The notes beneath the pieces were generated by a model, which saw only the letters and a program-made list of their open reading frames with translations, was not told the DNA's origin and did no database searches. This document shows, piece after piece, positions 34,002 through 42,800 of a DNA stretch of 64,000 bases. The translations under genes and the position numbers were made by a program. The DNA lies in assembly GCA_021228405.1 (NCBI GenBank), contig JAJQRF010000002.1:682001-746000 (forward strand), written 5' to 3'. How positions within the stretch are numbered: the stretch's first letter is position 1; the number at the start of each line of letters is the position of its first letter. The stretch comes from Pyrinomonadaceae bacterium. Its GTDB lineage: Bacteria > Acidobacteriota > Blastocatellia > Pyrinomonadales > Pyrinomonadaceae.

Positions 34002-35570
34002 ATGCAGTCGTTTGAGTTATCCGAATTACGCCGAAAATTTCCTCTTTTGATCGAAAATCTTGCATATTTACCCGACCGCGAGGCTCATCTTAAACGCATC
34101 TGGGAAATAGAAAACCGCTGGAATTCCTTCCGTGAAAATCCGGATAAATTTGAAGAATCCGTATTTTTTAATTCTGCTCCAAAAGATGCTGATGCAACGG
34201 GCGAAGAATTTGAAATTATCTATGCAGGCGGAACGTTGGGCTTGCTTCACGCGGCATTGATGGCATTGAAATATAACCGCAAAGTGTTGGTTTTCGATAC
34301 ACATAAGGTAGGGAAAACGCATCGTGACTGGAATATTTCCGATGATGAATTGCAGGAATTTGTCCGCGCCGGACTTTTTACGCCCGAAGAGATAGAAAGA
34401 GCGGTCGTAAATCGTTATAAAACCGGTTTCGTAAAATTTTTCGATAAAAATTCCAAAATAAAAACGCCGCCGCTTTTTATGGACAATGTTTTGGACGTGG
34501 CGATCGAAGCGGATATTTTGCTCGAAATTGCAGTTAAAAAGCTCGAAAAGACCGACTCTAAAATTATCAATAACCTGCGTTTCAGCCGTGTTTTCGTGCG
34601 CAAAGAAAAAGTTTTGGTCGAATGCGAAGATGTCAGAACCTCAAAACGGAAACTTTACGGCGCGAAACTTTTCGTTGATGCGACGGGAACTAATTCGCTC
34701 GTTTCACGGCAGTTGAATGCGGGAAAATCGATCACGCACGTTTGTCCGACGGTCGGCACGGTGGCGAAGGGATTTCGGCACGGGGAAGCGGAAAAGCAAG
34801 TCGATTTTTCGGTCGGTGAAATTCTCGTTTCGACCGAGGACGCGACCGATTCACGGCAGTTGATCTGGGAAGGTTTCGCCGGAAATCCGTCCAAGGATGA
34901 ATACACGACTTATCTTTTTTTCTACGATTCGGTCGAATCGAAAGCCGACAAATCGCTCTTCCGATTGTTTGAGGAATATTTTGAAAAGTTGCCGACTTAT
35001 AAGGAAAAAAATGGCGCGTGGCGCGTCGTCAAGCCCGTTTACGGCTACATTCCGAGCATCCATCATCACGGGTGGGACAATATCAAAAAGACTGCCGCCG
35101 AAAGGGTTTTGCTGATCGGCGATGCCGCCGGATTGTCTTCGCCGCTGACGTTTTGCGGTTTCGGTTCGCACGTCCGAAATCTGCAAAAGTTGACCGGATT
35201 GACTGAAAATGCGCTCAAGGAAAACGATTTTTCCGAGAATTTCTTATCGAAAATCAATGCTTACGAACCGCGTGTTTCACAAATGGCGAGTCTTGCCGAA
35301 TTTATGCGCCCGATGGAAAAAAGCGATTCGTTTGTCGTTAATGAAACGATGAACGCCGTGATGTCGGCTTTGAGCAGTTTGAACATAGAGATCAGCCGCG
35401 AAATGTTCCAAGACCGGATTTCGTTTGCGTCATTCCGCAAGGTTTTGCTGAAAACCGCCAAAATTCATCCGAAAGTTTTTAAATTGATGTTTGAACATCT
35501 CGGTTTCAAAGGTGCTTTCTGGTGGGTTACAAATATTGCCGAGGCAGCCTTACGGGAAAAGAAGAAATGA
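34002..35570 (+). CDS. FAD-dependent CruA/CruP-like lycopene cyclase homologue
   Basis: 522 residues from the ATG at 34002. It has a dinucleotide-binding motif IIYAGGTLGLLHAALMAL, then VLVFDTHKVGKTHRDWNIS, which matches the GGTLG...(G)xxxxWNIS pattern of CruA/CruP lycopene cyclases. A second flavin motif LLIGDAAGLSSPLTFCGFG follows. The expected reaction is cyclisation of lycopene ends, with FAD as a structural or redox cofactor. No other carotenoid gene is nearby, so the role in this organism is uncertain and a related flavoprotein reaction is possible. A convergent terminator follows. Confidence 0.75.
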   Translation: MQSFELSELRRKFPLLIENLAYLPDREAHLKRIWEIENRWNSFRENPDKFEESVFFNSAPKDADATGEEFEIIYAGGTLGLLHAALMALKYNRKVLVFDTHKVGKTHRDWNISDDELQEFVRAGLFTPEEIERAVVNRYKTGFVKFFDKNSKIKTPPLFMDNVLDVAIEADILLEIAVKKLEKTDSKIINNLRFSRVFVRKEKVLVECEDVRTSKRKLYGAKLFVDATGTNSLVSRQLNAGKSITHVCPTVGTVAKGFRHGEAEKQVDFSVGEILVSTEDATDSRQLIWEGFAGNPSKDEYTTYLFFYDSVESKADKSLFRLFEEYFEKLPTYKEKNGAWRVVKPVYGYIPSIHHHGWDNIKKTAAERVLLIGDAAGLSSPLTFCGFGSHVRNLQKLTGLTENALKENDFSENFLSKINAYEPRVSQMASLAEFMRPMEKSDSFVVNETMNAVMSALSSLNIEISREMFQDRISFASFRKVLLKTAKIHPKVFKLMFEHLGFKGAFWWVTNIAEAALREKKK

Positions 35571-35575
35571 AAAAA

Positions 35576-35609
35576 AAGAAATGCCGTCAGATCGACGGCG
35601 TTTCTTTCT
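35576..35609. terminator. Bidirectional terminator
   Basis: AAAGAAATGCCGTC (35576-35589) pairs with GACGGCGTTTCTTT (35594-35607), one mismatch. It lies between convergent genes. Confidence 0.85.
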
Positions 35610-35623
35610 GTCTTTGCAAATGT

Positions 35624-36151
35624 TTATGGCATTGCCGCCAGCGTGTCGGACAATTTTTCGACAACTAAAAGCAGAGTTTTGCCGGAATCGGTAAATCTGC
35701 CCGCAACCGCGAGGTCTTCGGCTTGTCCGCTAATATCGGTCACGCCCTGAATCTGTAAAAGATACGGTTTCAAAACCGGCTTCGTGCGAAACTCGACTTC
35801 GAGAGCCGCTAAACCCGCCCGCAGATTTCTGATACTCGAAATGACATTTTTCTTGTTCGTTTCGTTCTGGCTGACCGCCGTGCGCGAAAATTTTCCGCTT
35901 TTTGAATCTTTGTCAATATCTTCGATGTTGCGGGCAATGCCGCCCAAAAGATAAATAAATTTCGTCAGATTTTTGATCTGCGTCGAAACTTTTTCCGCTC
36001 CGGCTTTTATTTCAAACGTATTAGGCGCAGGTTTTGCGGCGGTTGTCTTTCTCGCCGGACTTTTTCGCCTTTGCGCGTAAGTCGTTGATTGCAAACCGAT
36101 AATCGCTAAAACTAATGCCAAAACTACTAATATTTTTCTGTTAAATTTCAT
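35624..36151 (-). CDS. Exported helical protein of unknown function
   Basis: 175 residues. A signal peptide (cleavage near TYAQ) is followed by a basic, Pro/Ala-rich stretch (RRKSPARKTTAAKP) and a largely helical region with regular hydrophobic spacing (VSTQIKNLTKFIYLLGGIARNIEDI, IRNLRAGLAALEVEF). No known domain is recognised. It lies between the CruA-like gene (convergent) and lipB (divergent). Confidence 0.65.
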   Translation of the reverse strand: MKFNRKILVVLALVLAIIGLQSTTYAQRRKSPARKTTAAKPAPNTFEIKAGAEKVSTQIKNLTKFIYLLGGIARNIEDIDKDSKSGKFSRTAVSQNETNKKNVISSIRNLRAGLAALEVEFRTKPVLKPYLLQIQGVTDISGQAEDLAVAGRFTDSGKTLLLVVEKLSDTLAAMP

Positions 36152-36201
36152 ATTTTAATTCCCACTAGGAAATTCTTTCCTAAAATTTTATCATAAAAGA
36201 G

Positions 36202-36879
36202 ATGCTAAAAAGACTTTTAGAAGTTTGCCGTCTTGGTCGTTTGGGTTACGCCGAAGGGCTGGAGTTGCAAAAATCGCTCGAAACGGAAGTGATCGCCAGA
36301 CGCGAACGCGATTATCTTTTACTGCTCGAACATCCGCATACTTTTACGATCGGCAGACGCGCGAAATCCGACGGAGTGCTCGCGACGGCGGAAATCTTAA
36401 AGACCATCGGCGCGGAAGTTTTTGAAATAAACCGCGGCGGAAAAGTGACTTATCACGGACTCGGTCAGCTTGTCGGCTATCCGGTTATCAATCTGAGTTC
36501 GTATAAGGAAGACGTGCATCTTTACGTCCGCAATCTGGAAGAGGTTTTGATGCGGACGATGGCGGATTTCGGCATTGAAACCTTTCGGATGGAAGGTTTA
36601 ACGGGAGTTCACACGACCGAAGGAAAGATTGCCGCGATCGGCGTTCACATCAAGCGATGGGTCACGACGCACGGTTTTGCGCTTAATGTAAACACCGATC
36701 TGAGCTATTTTAACTGGATCATCGCGTGTGAAGGCGAACCCGTTACTTCGATGGAAAAAATCCTCGGACGCGAAGTCGATTTTTCCGAAGTCGAAGAAAA
36801 GATCGTCAAACATTTCGCCGAGGTTTTTGAATTTAGGGAAATCGAAGAATCGTCGAAAGCGGTTTCGGCGCAGGTTTAA
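36202..36879 (+). CDS. lipB: Octanoyltransferase LipB
   Basis: 225 residues. It carries LLLEHPHTFTIGRRA, the NRGGKVTYHGLGQLVGYPVI signature, EGKIAAIGVHIKRWVTTHGFALNV with the catalytic lysine, and IIACEG with the catalytic cysteine at residue 176. It moves octanoyl groups from acyl carrier protein to lipoyl domains, the first step of lipoate synthesis. lipA is not in the window. No strong ribosome-binding site is seen. Confidence 0.96.
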   Translation: MLKRLLEVCRLGRLGYAEGLELQKSLETEVIARRERDYLLLLEHPHTFTIGRRAKSDGVLATAEILKTIGAEVFEINRGGKVTYHGLGQLVGYPVINLSSYKEDVHLYVRNLEEVLMRTMADFGIETFRMEGLTGVHTTEGKIAAIGVHIKRWVTTHGFALNVNTDLSYFNWIIACEGEPVTSMEKILGREVDFSEVEEKIVKHFAEVFEFREIEESSKAVSAQV

Positions 36880-36978
36880 TTGATATTTTTCGGTATAAAA
36901 CTTGAACTTGGGCAGGATTTCTTTTAACCTCACATAATCATACATTTTTATTAAATATCTTTATTGGAGCAATTTTAT

Positions 36979-37716
36979 ATGCGACGTGATACAACTTCGT
37001 GGTATAGCCACAATTTGAATATGGAAATGCCGCTCGTGGCTTACGGGCACGCCGGCTATCCGCTTTTGATGTTTCCGACGGCGGCGGCTGATTATCTTGA
37101 ATATGAAAGATTTCATTTGATCGACGCGATCAGTTATTTTCTCGAAAACGGTCTGATCCGGGCTTATTCGATCAATTCGGTCAATAAATACAGTCTTTTG
37201 AATCGTGAATCGCATCCGGGCTGGAAGGTCGAAATGCTTTCGCGCTATGACAATTATATAATGGAAGAAGTCTTGCCGTTGATTCGCAACGAATGCGGAC
37301 AGGACGCAAGACCCCTGACGACGGGCGCAAGCCTCGGCGCGTTGCTCGCGGCAAATACTTATTTCAAACATTCGGACAATTTTCGCGGAACGATTGCAAT
37401 GAGCGGAAGTTACGACATCTATAACTATCTGGAAAGTTATTACGATGATAACGTTTATTTCAATAATCCGATGATGTATCTTAAAAATTTGAACGACGAT
37501 TATCATCTGCCGCGTTTGCGCCAAGCCGATGCGATAGTCATTTCAACCGGGCAGGGAAACTACGAAGCTCCCGACCGCAGCCGCGATCTTTCCCGCGTTC
37601 TTCATTCAAAGGGAATTCCGCACTGGCTCGACGTTTGGGGACACGACGTTGCACACGATTGGGTCTGGTGGCGTAAGATGCTGCCTTATTATTTAGGTAA
37701 ACTTACCCAGGCGTAA
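36979..37716 (+). CDS. Esterase-family alpha/beta hydrolase
   Basis: 245 residues from the ATG at 36979, which has GGAG nine bases upstream; a TTG at 36964 is less likely. No signal peptide. The nucleophile elbow is TGASLGALLA, and WGHDVAHDW near the end offers the catalytic histidine. MPLVAYGHAGYPLLMFPTAAAD resembles the putative esterase (PF00756) family; family members include feruloyl esterases and mycolyltransferases, but the substrate here is unknown. A strong terminator follows. Confidence 0.85.
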   Translation: MRRDTTSWYSHNLNMEMPLVAYGHAGYPLLMFPTAAADYLEYERFHLIDAISYFLENGLIRAYSINSVNKYSLLNRESHPGWKVEMLSRYDNYIMEEVLPLIRNECGQDARPLTTGASLGALLAANTYFKHSDNFRGTIAMSGSYDIYNYLESYYDDNVYFNNPMMYLKNLNDDYHLPRLRQADAIVISTGQGNYEAPDRSRDLSRVLHSKGIPHWLDVWGHDVAHDWVWWRKMLPYYLGKLTQA

Positions 37717-37736
37717 AACAACTTTATCGCTTAGAG

Positions 37737-37776
37737 AGGCGGACGGACAATCCCGATTGTCCGTCCGCCTGATTTT
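37737..37776 (+). terminator. Intrinsic terminator
   Basis: Perfect 15-bp stem (37737-37751 with 37756-37770), CCCG loop; the T-tract is short. Confidence 0.8.
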
Positions 37777-37812
37777 GGCGTTATCATTCGCAGAATCGAT
37801 TTTAATTACTCT

Positions 37813-39651
37813 TTATTCGGTTGCTTCCAGTTCTTCTTCCAAGAGCTGTCTTTCGTAAAGATCGGAGTATTCGCCGCCTAAATCGATCAATTCTTCGTGC
37901 GTTCCGCGTTCGATGATCTTTCCGTCGTGCAGAACGCAGATCAGATCGGCATCGCGGATGGTCGAAATGCGGTGCGAAACGATGAGCGTCGTGCGGTCGG
38001 TGCGCACGTCGCGCAAACCGCTCAAAATCTTTTCTTCCGTGTAAGTATCGACCGCGGAAAGCGAATCGTCGAGAATCAAAATGCGCGGATTCCGCATGAC
38101 AGCGCGGGCAATTGCGGTGCGCTGTTTTTGTCCGCCCGAAAGCGTGATGCCGCGCTCGCCGACAAGCTGTTCGTATTTATACGGAAATTCCTCGATGTCG
38201 CCCGCAAGTCCCGCAATTTCGGCGGCTTGTTCGACGGTTATCTGCGATTTTACATTGGCAGTTTGCGATTGATTGCCATTTGTCTGAACGATTTTCTCTT
38301 TCTCCGTATCGCCGTTTCTCCGCATCACCGCATCGCTTTCGATGCCGAACGCGATATTATCAGCAATGCTGTCGGAAAAAAGAAATGTTTCCTGCGGGAC
38401 GAAACCGATGGATTTTCTGAGTTGTTCGAGTTTGTAATGACGAAGCGGAATACCGTCGAGCAGAATCGTTCCTTCGGGCGCGTCGAGCAGACGCGGAACG
38501 AGCGAAACGAGCGTCGATTTTCCGCTTCCGGTTTTGCCGACGAACGCAACCGTTTTGCCTTTATCGATCCTGAGGTCAATATTTTTCAAGACGGGTTTGC
38601 CGTTGTAACCGAAAGTCAGATTTTTGAATTCGATCTTTCCTGTGATCGAGGGCTGTTCGTGGGCTTCGGGCGTGTCTTTGATCGCCGGAACGATTTCCAG
38701 AATTTCGTTAAATCGTTTCAAACTCGCCGTTCCGCGCTGATACAGATTGACGACGTAGCCGAGAGCGATGAGATACCAGATCATTCTCTGCAAATAGAGA
38801 ATGTAAGCCGTAAAGTCGCCCGCCGTAATGTCACCGCGAACCGCCATCGGCACACCGACCGCGACGATAATGACGAATCCCAACCCGATAAAGAAATACA
38901 AAAGCGGACGCATCGCCGCACTGTATTTGACCAGTTTCAGATTGCGCGAAGCATATTCGCGGTTCAATTCCTGAAATTTTTCGATCTCCGAATCTTCCTG
39001 TGCGTAGGCGCGGATGACGCGCACGCCCGTCAGATTTTCCTGCGCTCTTGCCGTGATGCCCGAAAAATATTCCTGAATCTTCTCGAACCGAAGGTGAATC
39101 TGATTGCCGAGATATTTCACCGTCAGACTGACGAGCGGCATCGGGATCAGCATCAAAAGCGTTAGTTTGACCGAAGTATTCAGCAGGATCGGCAAAACGA
39201 TGATAAATGCGAAAATTGCCTGAAACGAGTAAAGGATCATCGGTCCGACGATCTGCCGAACCGCGCCGAGATCGTTCGTCGCCCGCGCCATCAGATCGCC
39301 GACACGGTTGTTTTGAAAATAATCGAGCGGCTGATTGACGAGTACGGCGTAAAAATCCTGCCGCATATCATATTCGATATGCCGCGAAGTATTTATCAGA
39401 AGCCGCCGCTGCCAGAAAAGAAAAAACGCGCTTATCAGGCTCACCCCAAGAATCACCAAAACGTGAATAGTAATCTTTCCGAGCGTCAAACTCCCGTTAA
39501 AAAGGCTGATCTTTATATCGTCAACCGCGTTTCCGACCAGATAAGGCACGTAAAGACCGAACAACATCCCGAAAAAAATAAACACGATCCCGGCGATGAT
39601 CTGCCATTTGTAAGGGCTGAAATATCGGACAAATTTTTTTAACTCTTCCAT
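37813..39651 (-). CDS. ABC exporter, fused permease/ATPase (MsbA-type)
   Basis: 612 residues. Six membrane helices (about 15-310), then an ATPase with Walker [10 protein letters not shown]-loop [10 protein letters not shown], signature [15 protein letters not shown] and Walker [13 protein letters not shown], and a switch histidine in IVSHR. It should export a lipid or drug-like substrate as a homodimer. It is odd in carrying some 35 extra residues between Q-loop and signature, encoded by octanucleotide and heptanucleotide repeats (38245-38335); homologues are usually about 580 residues. The gap to the upstream lipoprotein gene is short, so the two may be cotranscribed. Confidence 0.92.
   Translation of the reverse strand: MEELKKFVRYFSPYKWQIIAGIVFIFFGMLFGLYVPYLVGNAVDDIKISLFNGSLTLGKITIHVLVILGVSLISAFFLFWQRRLLINTSRHIEYDMRQDFYAVLVNQPLDYFQNNRVGDLMARATNDLGAVRQIVGPMILYSFQAIFAFIIVLPILLNTSVKLTLLMLIPMPLVSLTVKYLGNQIHLRFEKIQEYFSGITARAQENLTGVRVIRAYAQEDSEIEKFQELNREYASRNLKLVKYSAAMRPLLYFFIGLGFVIIVAVGVPMAVRGDITAGDFTAYILYLQRMIWYLIALGYVVNLYQRGTASLKRFNEILEIVPAIKDTPEAHEQPSITGKIEFKNLTFGYNGKPVLKNIDLRIDKGKTVAFVGKTGSGKSTLVSLVPRLLDAPEGTILLDGIPLRHYKLEQLRKSIGFVPQETFLFSDSIADNIAFGIESDAVMRRNGDTEKEKIVQTNGNQSQTANVKSQITVEQAAEIAGLAGDIEEFPYKYEQLVGERGITLSGGQKQRTAIARAVMRNPRILILDDSLSAVDTYTEEKILSGLRDVRTDRTTLIVSHRISTIRDADLICVLHDGKIIERGTHEELIDLGGEYSDLYERQLLEEELEATE
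38245..38335. repeat. Heptad and octad repeats inside the ABC exporter gene
   Basis: On the plus strand, six 7-mers (CGATTTT, ACATTGG, CAGTTTG, CGATTGA, TTGCCAT, TTGTCTG; 38245-38286) and four 8-mers (CCGTATCG, CCGTTTCT, CCGCATCA, CCGCATCG; 38304-38335). They keep the frame open and add a loop to the ATPase domain. The first set shares its vocabulary with the intergenic repeat at 30325-30409. Confidence 0.75.
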
Positions 39652-39714
39652 AAAACCTGCAAATTCTGAATCCTGAGTCGCGCGTCAGGAAACAATTTTG
39701 GAAATTCCTTTTTC

Positions 39715-40425
39715 CTATTCATCTTTACCGATCCGGCTCCGCAATTCTTCCGCCGAAACCTTCTTGAAATCATTCGGAACGGCAAACAAATTCTCGTTCG
39801 TCTGCAATTTCAAATTCCTGATCTCAAACGTAAAAAGCAATGTTTTTCTGTCACCATTGACGCTGAAAAATTCCTGTTTGACAGGCATTTGCAACGATTC
39901 GTCTATATATACGAGTATTTCGGAAGCATTTTTCCCATCGAGCAAAACTCGATATTTCGTCAGATTTTCAACCGTTTCGAGTTTTTCAAAATTCGCTTCG
40001 GTTCGCTCGTTAAGCCATTCGGTCGTCAAAAAATCGGTCTTTTCGTCAAAGGCGGCAACACCCGTCGGCGAAACGTCTTCAGCATAAATTTTTTGTTTCG
40101 GTAAGATCAGATAACGCTTGTCGGTCTGCAAAAATGTGATTTCGTTTTCCGTCCCGGAATTGTAGTCGAAACGGCGGTTTACACCGTTGCGGGCTTTGAA
40201 GATTTTACGTTCGGTTTCATTTGCCGTCGTGACAAATTCGGCTTGAAAAACATCGGGTTCTTTGGTCGAAAAAGGAATTTGGCTTTTGATCTCTTCAAAA
40301 CTCTCGGGCGTTGGAGTCGGCGTGCCGTTTCCGCGATCTTGCCAGAAACGGCACGCCGAAGCAGTCGAAACGATCAGCACGCAAACCGCGATTTTTTTGA
40401 TAACGCCGGAAGAAAACATCTGCAA
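39715..40425 (-). CDS. Putative lipoprotein, LolA-like fold suspected
   Basis: 236 residues. The signal sequence ends in STASAC with cysteine near residue 25, a plausible though not ideal lipobox, followed by a Pro/Thr-rich linker. The rest (VFQAEFVTTANETERKIFKARNG, YRVLLDGKNASEILVYIDESLQMPVKQEFFS) resembles the half-barrel fold of LolA or DUF4412 proteins. It is probably periplasmic and lipid-anchored. It stands upstream of the ABC exporter on the same strand, and the two could act together in lipid transport; this is inference. Confidence 0.7.
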   Translation of the reverse strand: MQMFSSGVIKKIAVCVLIVSTASACRFWQDRGNGTPTPTPESFEEIKSQIPFSTKEPDVFQAEFVTTANETERKIFKARNGVNRRFDYNSGTENEITFLQTDKRYLILPKQKIYAEDVSPTGVAAFDEKTDFLTTEWLNERTEANFEKLETVENLTKYRVLLDGKNASEILVYIDESLQMPVKQEFFSVNGDRKTLLFTFEIRNLKLQTNENLFAVPNDFKKVSAEELRSRIGKDE

Positions 40426-40480
40426 AATTAAATTTTAACATACGCAAAAAAAAACGGTAGAATACAATTATTTTCTTGAT

Positions 40481-41230
40481 ATGAATTTACTTATCTGGCA
40501 GGCGATCTATATTTTCAGTGCGGTCTTGCTGATTCCCGCGGCACCGTTTCTTTATCTGCAAGGTCAATATATTCGCCGTAAAATCGGCGTTTTGCCCGAC
40601 GCGCAAGGCGAACGGCGAGGAAGAACGGGAAACTTTAAAGAAAGCGTAAAAATGCTCGTCATCGGCGAATCAACCGTCGCAGGACTCGGCGCACGAACTC
40701 ACGAAACGGCATTGGCGGGACAATTCGCAAAATTTTTGAGCGAAAAGCTCGGTAAAACTATCGAATGGCACGTCATCGGCAAAAACGGCGTGACGGCAAA
40801 ACGCACCATCGAACTGCTCGTGCCGCAAATTCCCACAGATGAAAAATTCGATTTCATAATGCTCGGCGTTGGCGGAAACGACGTTTTAAAACTGAGCAGT
40901 CCGCGAAAATGGCGGCGCGACGCGACCCGCTTGATCGGGATTATGCGTGAAAAATATCCCGAATCGGTGATCTTTATGACCAATGCGCCCGCCGTTCATC
41001 TTTCGCCCGTTCTGCCTCAGCCGGTCAAATTCATTCTCGGAAATCTTTCCGCTTTGCACGACAAGAACAGCCGCGAATTTCTGCCGAAAATAAAAAATGT
41101 CTATTATTTTCACCGTCCCGACGAAATCACCGAAGGATTTTTTGCCGACGGCATTCATCCTTCGGAGAAAGGCTACACCGATTGGTCGAAACGAATGATC
41201 GAATTTTTCGAGCAGAAATACGGGTTTTGA
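40481..41230 (+). CDS. SGNH/GDSL-family hydrolase
   Basis: 249 residues. A hydrophobic N-terminal segment (about 5-28) anchors it or acts as an uncleaved signal. The blocks are VIGESTVAGLGAR (Ser nucleophile), KNGVTA, MLGVGGNDVL and DGIHPSEKGY (catalytic Asp and His). It is probably an esterase, lipase or deacetylase acting at the envelope. It is followed at five bases by the nuclease gene. Confidence 0.88.
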   Translation: MNLLIWQAIYIFSAVLLIPAAPFLYLQGQYIRRKIGVLPDAQGERRGRTGNFKESVKMLVIGESTVAGLGARTHETALAGQFAKFLSEKLGKTIEWHVIGKNGVTAKRTIELLVPQIPTDEKFDFIMLGVGGNDVLKLSSPRKWRRDATRLIGIMREKYPESVIFMTNAPAVHLSPVLPQPVKFILGNLSALHDKNSREFLPKIKNVYYFHRPDEITEGFFADGIHPSEKGYTDWSKRMIEFFEQKYGF

Positions 41231-41235
41231 AAAAA

Positions 41236-42690
41236 ATGGAAGACATCCGGAACCTCATCGATTCACACCGCGAATGGCTTTTGATAACCGCGACAGGCAG
41301 AAGTTTCCCGCTCAAAAACGATGAACTCGAACTCGAAATTTTCCCGCACAAAACGCTTTTCAGTTTTCTCGACGACAAAGGTTTTCAAACGTGGCGCGTC
41401 AAGGAAATTCAGACCTCGAACGGCGAAATAATTTTGCATTTATCGCGCAATTTTGAAAGGGAAAAAGCAAAGATCAGGCTCGTTCCGCGCATTTCGGCGC
41501 AGGATTTGGGCGATTCGGTCGAGCTGGCAAGGCTGGAAAAAGTTAATCGGATCGCCGAAATCATTAAAAAGAATCTTCCGCGCGCAAAACTCGTGCGCGT
41601 CGACTTAAACAAAGACAACGGGCGATTCGGACAGATAATTTTTGAAACTCCAAACGGCAAACAAATTGCTGTTTTAACCGGTGTTTCCGACAATCTAACG
41701 CCCGAAATCCTGCTTTCGACGGCGATTATGTGGCAAACAAAACTTTCTTCACGGCTAAAAAATCCGATTGAAAATGTCTGGATTTTGGCGGAAAGGAAGC
41801 GCGCAAAAAATCTGCAAAAACTTCACGCGTTGTTACGCGAAAATTGGAAGAAGCGAGTTTTAATCAAAGAGTTTTCGTTTTCGGATTCGGAAAATGAAAA
41901 TTCCCTCAAAGATTTGCCCGCATTGGAGATTTCACAGCTTTGGCGCAGGAAAAAAAGGGAAACCAAGCGATTTACAGAAACGCAGATCAGCGAAACGGCA
42001 AAAAAGATCGTTCAGTTTGCGCCGGCTGAGATCGATGTCGTTTTTGCGAGAAACGGCGAAACTTTGCGGTTTAACGGGTTGCCTTTTGCGCGTGTCAGAA
42101 AAATTTTCGATAGGGAACAGATTTGGCTCGGCGTTGAAAAGGAAAAGCGGGTTTTATCGGAAAACGTTTTCAGAGAAGCGCGGAAATCGATCGAAAATTT
42201 AAAGGAAATCCGCTGTTTCGAGTCGTCGAACAAACGCCACGAAATTTATCGTTCACTGCCCGAAGCGTGGCTTGAATCGGTTTTGCGGAAAAACATTAAC
42301 CTGCTCGATGCAAATCTGATTCTTTCACCCGTTTATCATCAATTTCGCGCCGAACGCGACAAGATCGATCTGCTCGGATTACGCAAGGACGGCAGATTGG
42401 TCATCATCGAGCTGAAAGTTTCGCCTGACCGCGAAGTTATTTTTCAGGTGATCGACTATTGGCGCAAGCTCGAAAACGAACGCCGTGCCGGAAATCTGCA
42501 AAAAGCGAAGCTGTTCGGTGATTTGGAAATCAAAAACGCACCCGCGATTTGTTATCTGGTCGCACCGACTTTCAGCTTTCATCCCGAATTCGATTTTTTA
42601 CGGCAAACCGTCGCACCCGAAATTGAAATTTACCGTTTTAATTTAGCCGAAAACTGGCGCGAAAATTTCAAGGTTTTGGAAAGAATTTAA
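41236..42690 (+). CDS. PD-(D/E)XK nuclease-domain protein
   Basis: 484 residues from the ATG at 41236; the frame is open upstream but overlaps the SGNH gene. The first 330 residues match nothing I know. The C-terminal part has a PD-(D/E)XK core: D378 in KIDLLGLRKDG, then E392-x-K394 in LVIIELKVS, followed by a QVIDYWRKLENERRA helix, like NucS/DUF91-type endonucleases. No methyltransferase or other defence gene is adjacent, so a repair or RNA/DNA-cleaning role is as likely as restriction. It lies five bases after the SGNH gene. Confidence 0.75.
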   Translation: MEDIRNLIDSHREWLLITATGRSFPLKNDELELEIFPHKTLFSFLDDKGFQTWRVKEIQTSNGEIILHLSRNFEREKAKIRLVPRISAQDLGDSVELARLEKVNRIAEIIKKNLPRAKLVRVDLNKDNGRFGQIIFETPNGKQIAVLTGVSDNLTPEILLSTAIMWQTKLSSRLKNPIENVWILAERKRAKNLQKLHALLRENWKKRVLIKEFSFSDSENENSLKDLPALEISQLWRRKKRETKRFTETQISETAKKIVQFAPAEIDVVFARNGETLRFNGLPFARVRKIFDREQIWLGVEKEKRVLSENVFREARKSIENLKEIRCFESSNKRHEIYRSLPEAWLESVLRKNINLLDANLILSPVYHQFRAERDKIDLLGLRKDGRLVIIELKVSPDREVIFQVIDYWRKLENERRAGNLQKAKLFGDLEIKNAPAICYLVAPTFSFHPEFDFLRQTVAPEIEIYRFNLAENWRENFKVLERI

Positions 42691-42706
42691 GCCGTGAAAA
42701 AAAATC

Positions 42707-42736
42707 TTGTCTTAAAAGCGGAAAGAGTGTTATGCT
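42707..42736 (+). promoter_or_regulatory. Predicted sigma-70 promoter for the double P-domain/FG-GAP gene
   Basis: TTGTCT (42707-42712), 18 bases, TATGCT (42731-42736), about 65 bases upstream of the ATG at 42801. Confidence 0.45.
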
Positions 42737-42800
42737 GTCTGCAAAACTTTCGCAAAACAGCTAATCTTCCATTACTTTTTTCTATTTCCAGAGGTTTATA

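Noticed and set aside
37897-39165. 422-codon open frame antisense to the ABC exporter
   Set aside because: It lies wholly over a clear ABC ATPase/permease gene and its product has no domain pattern.
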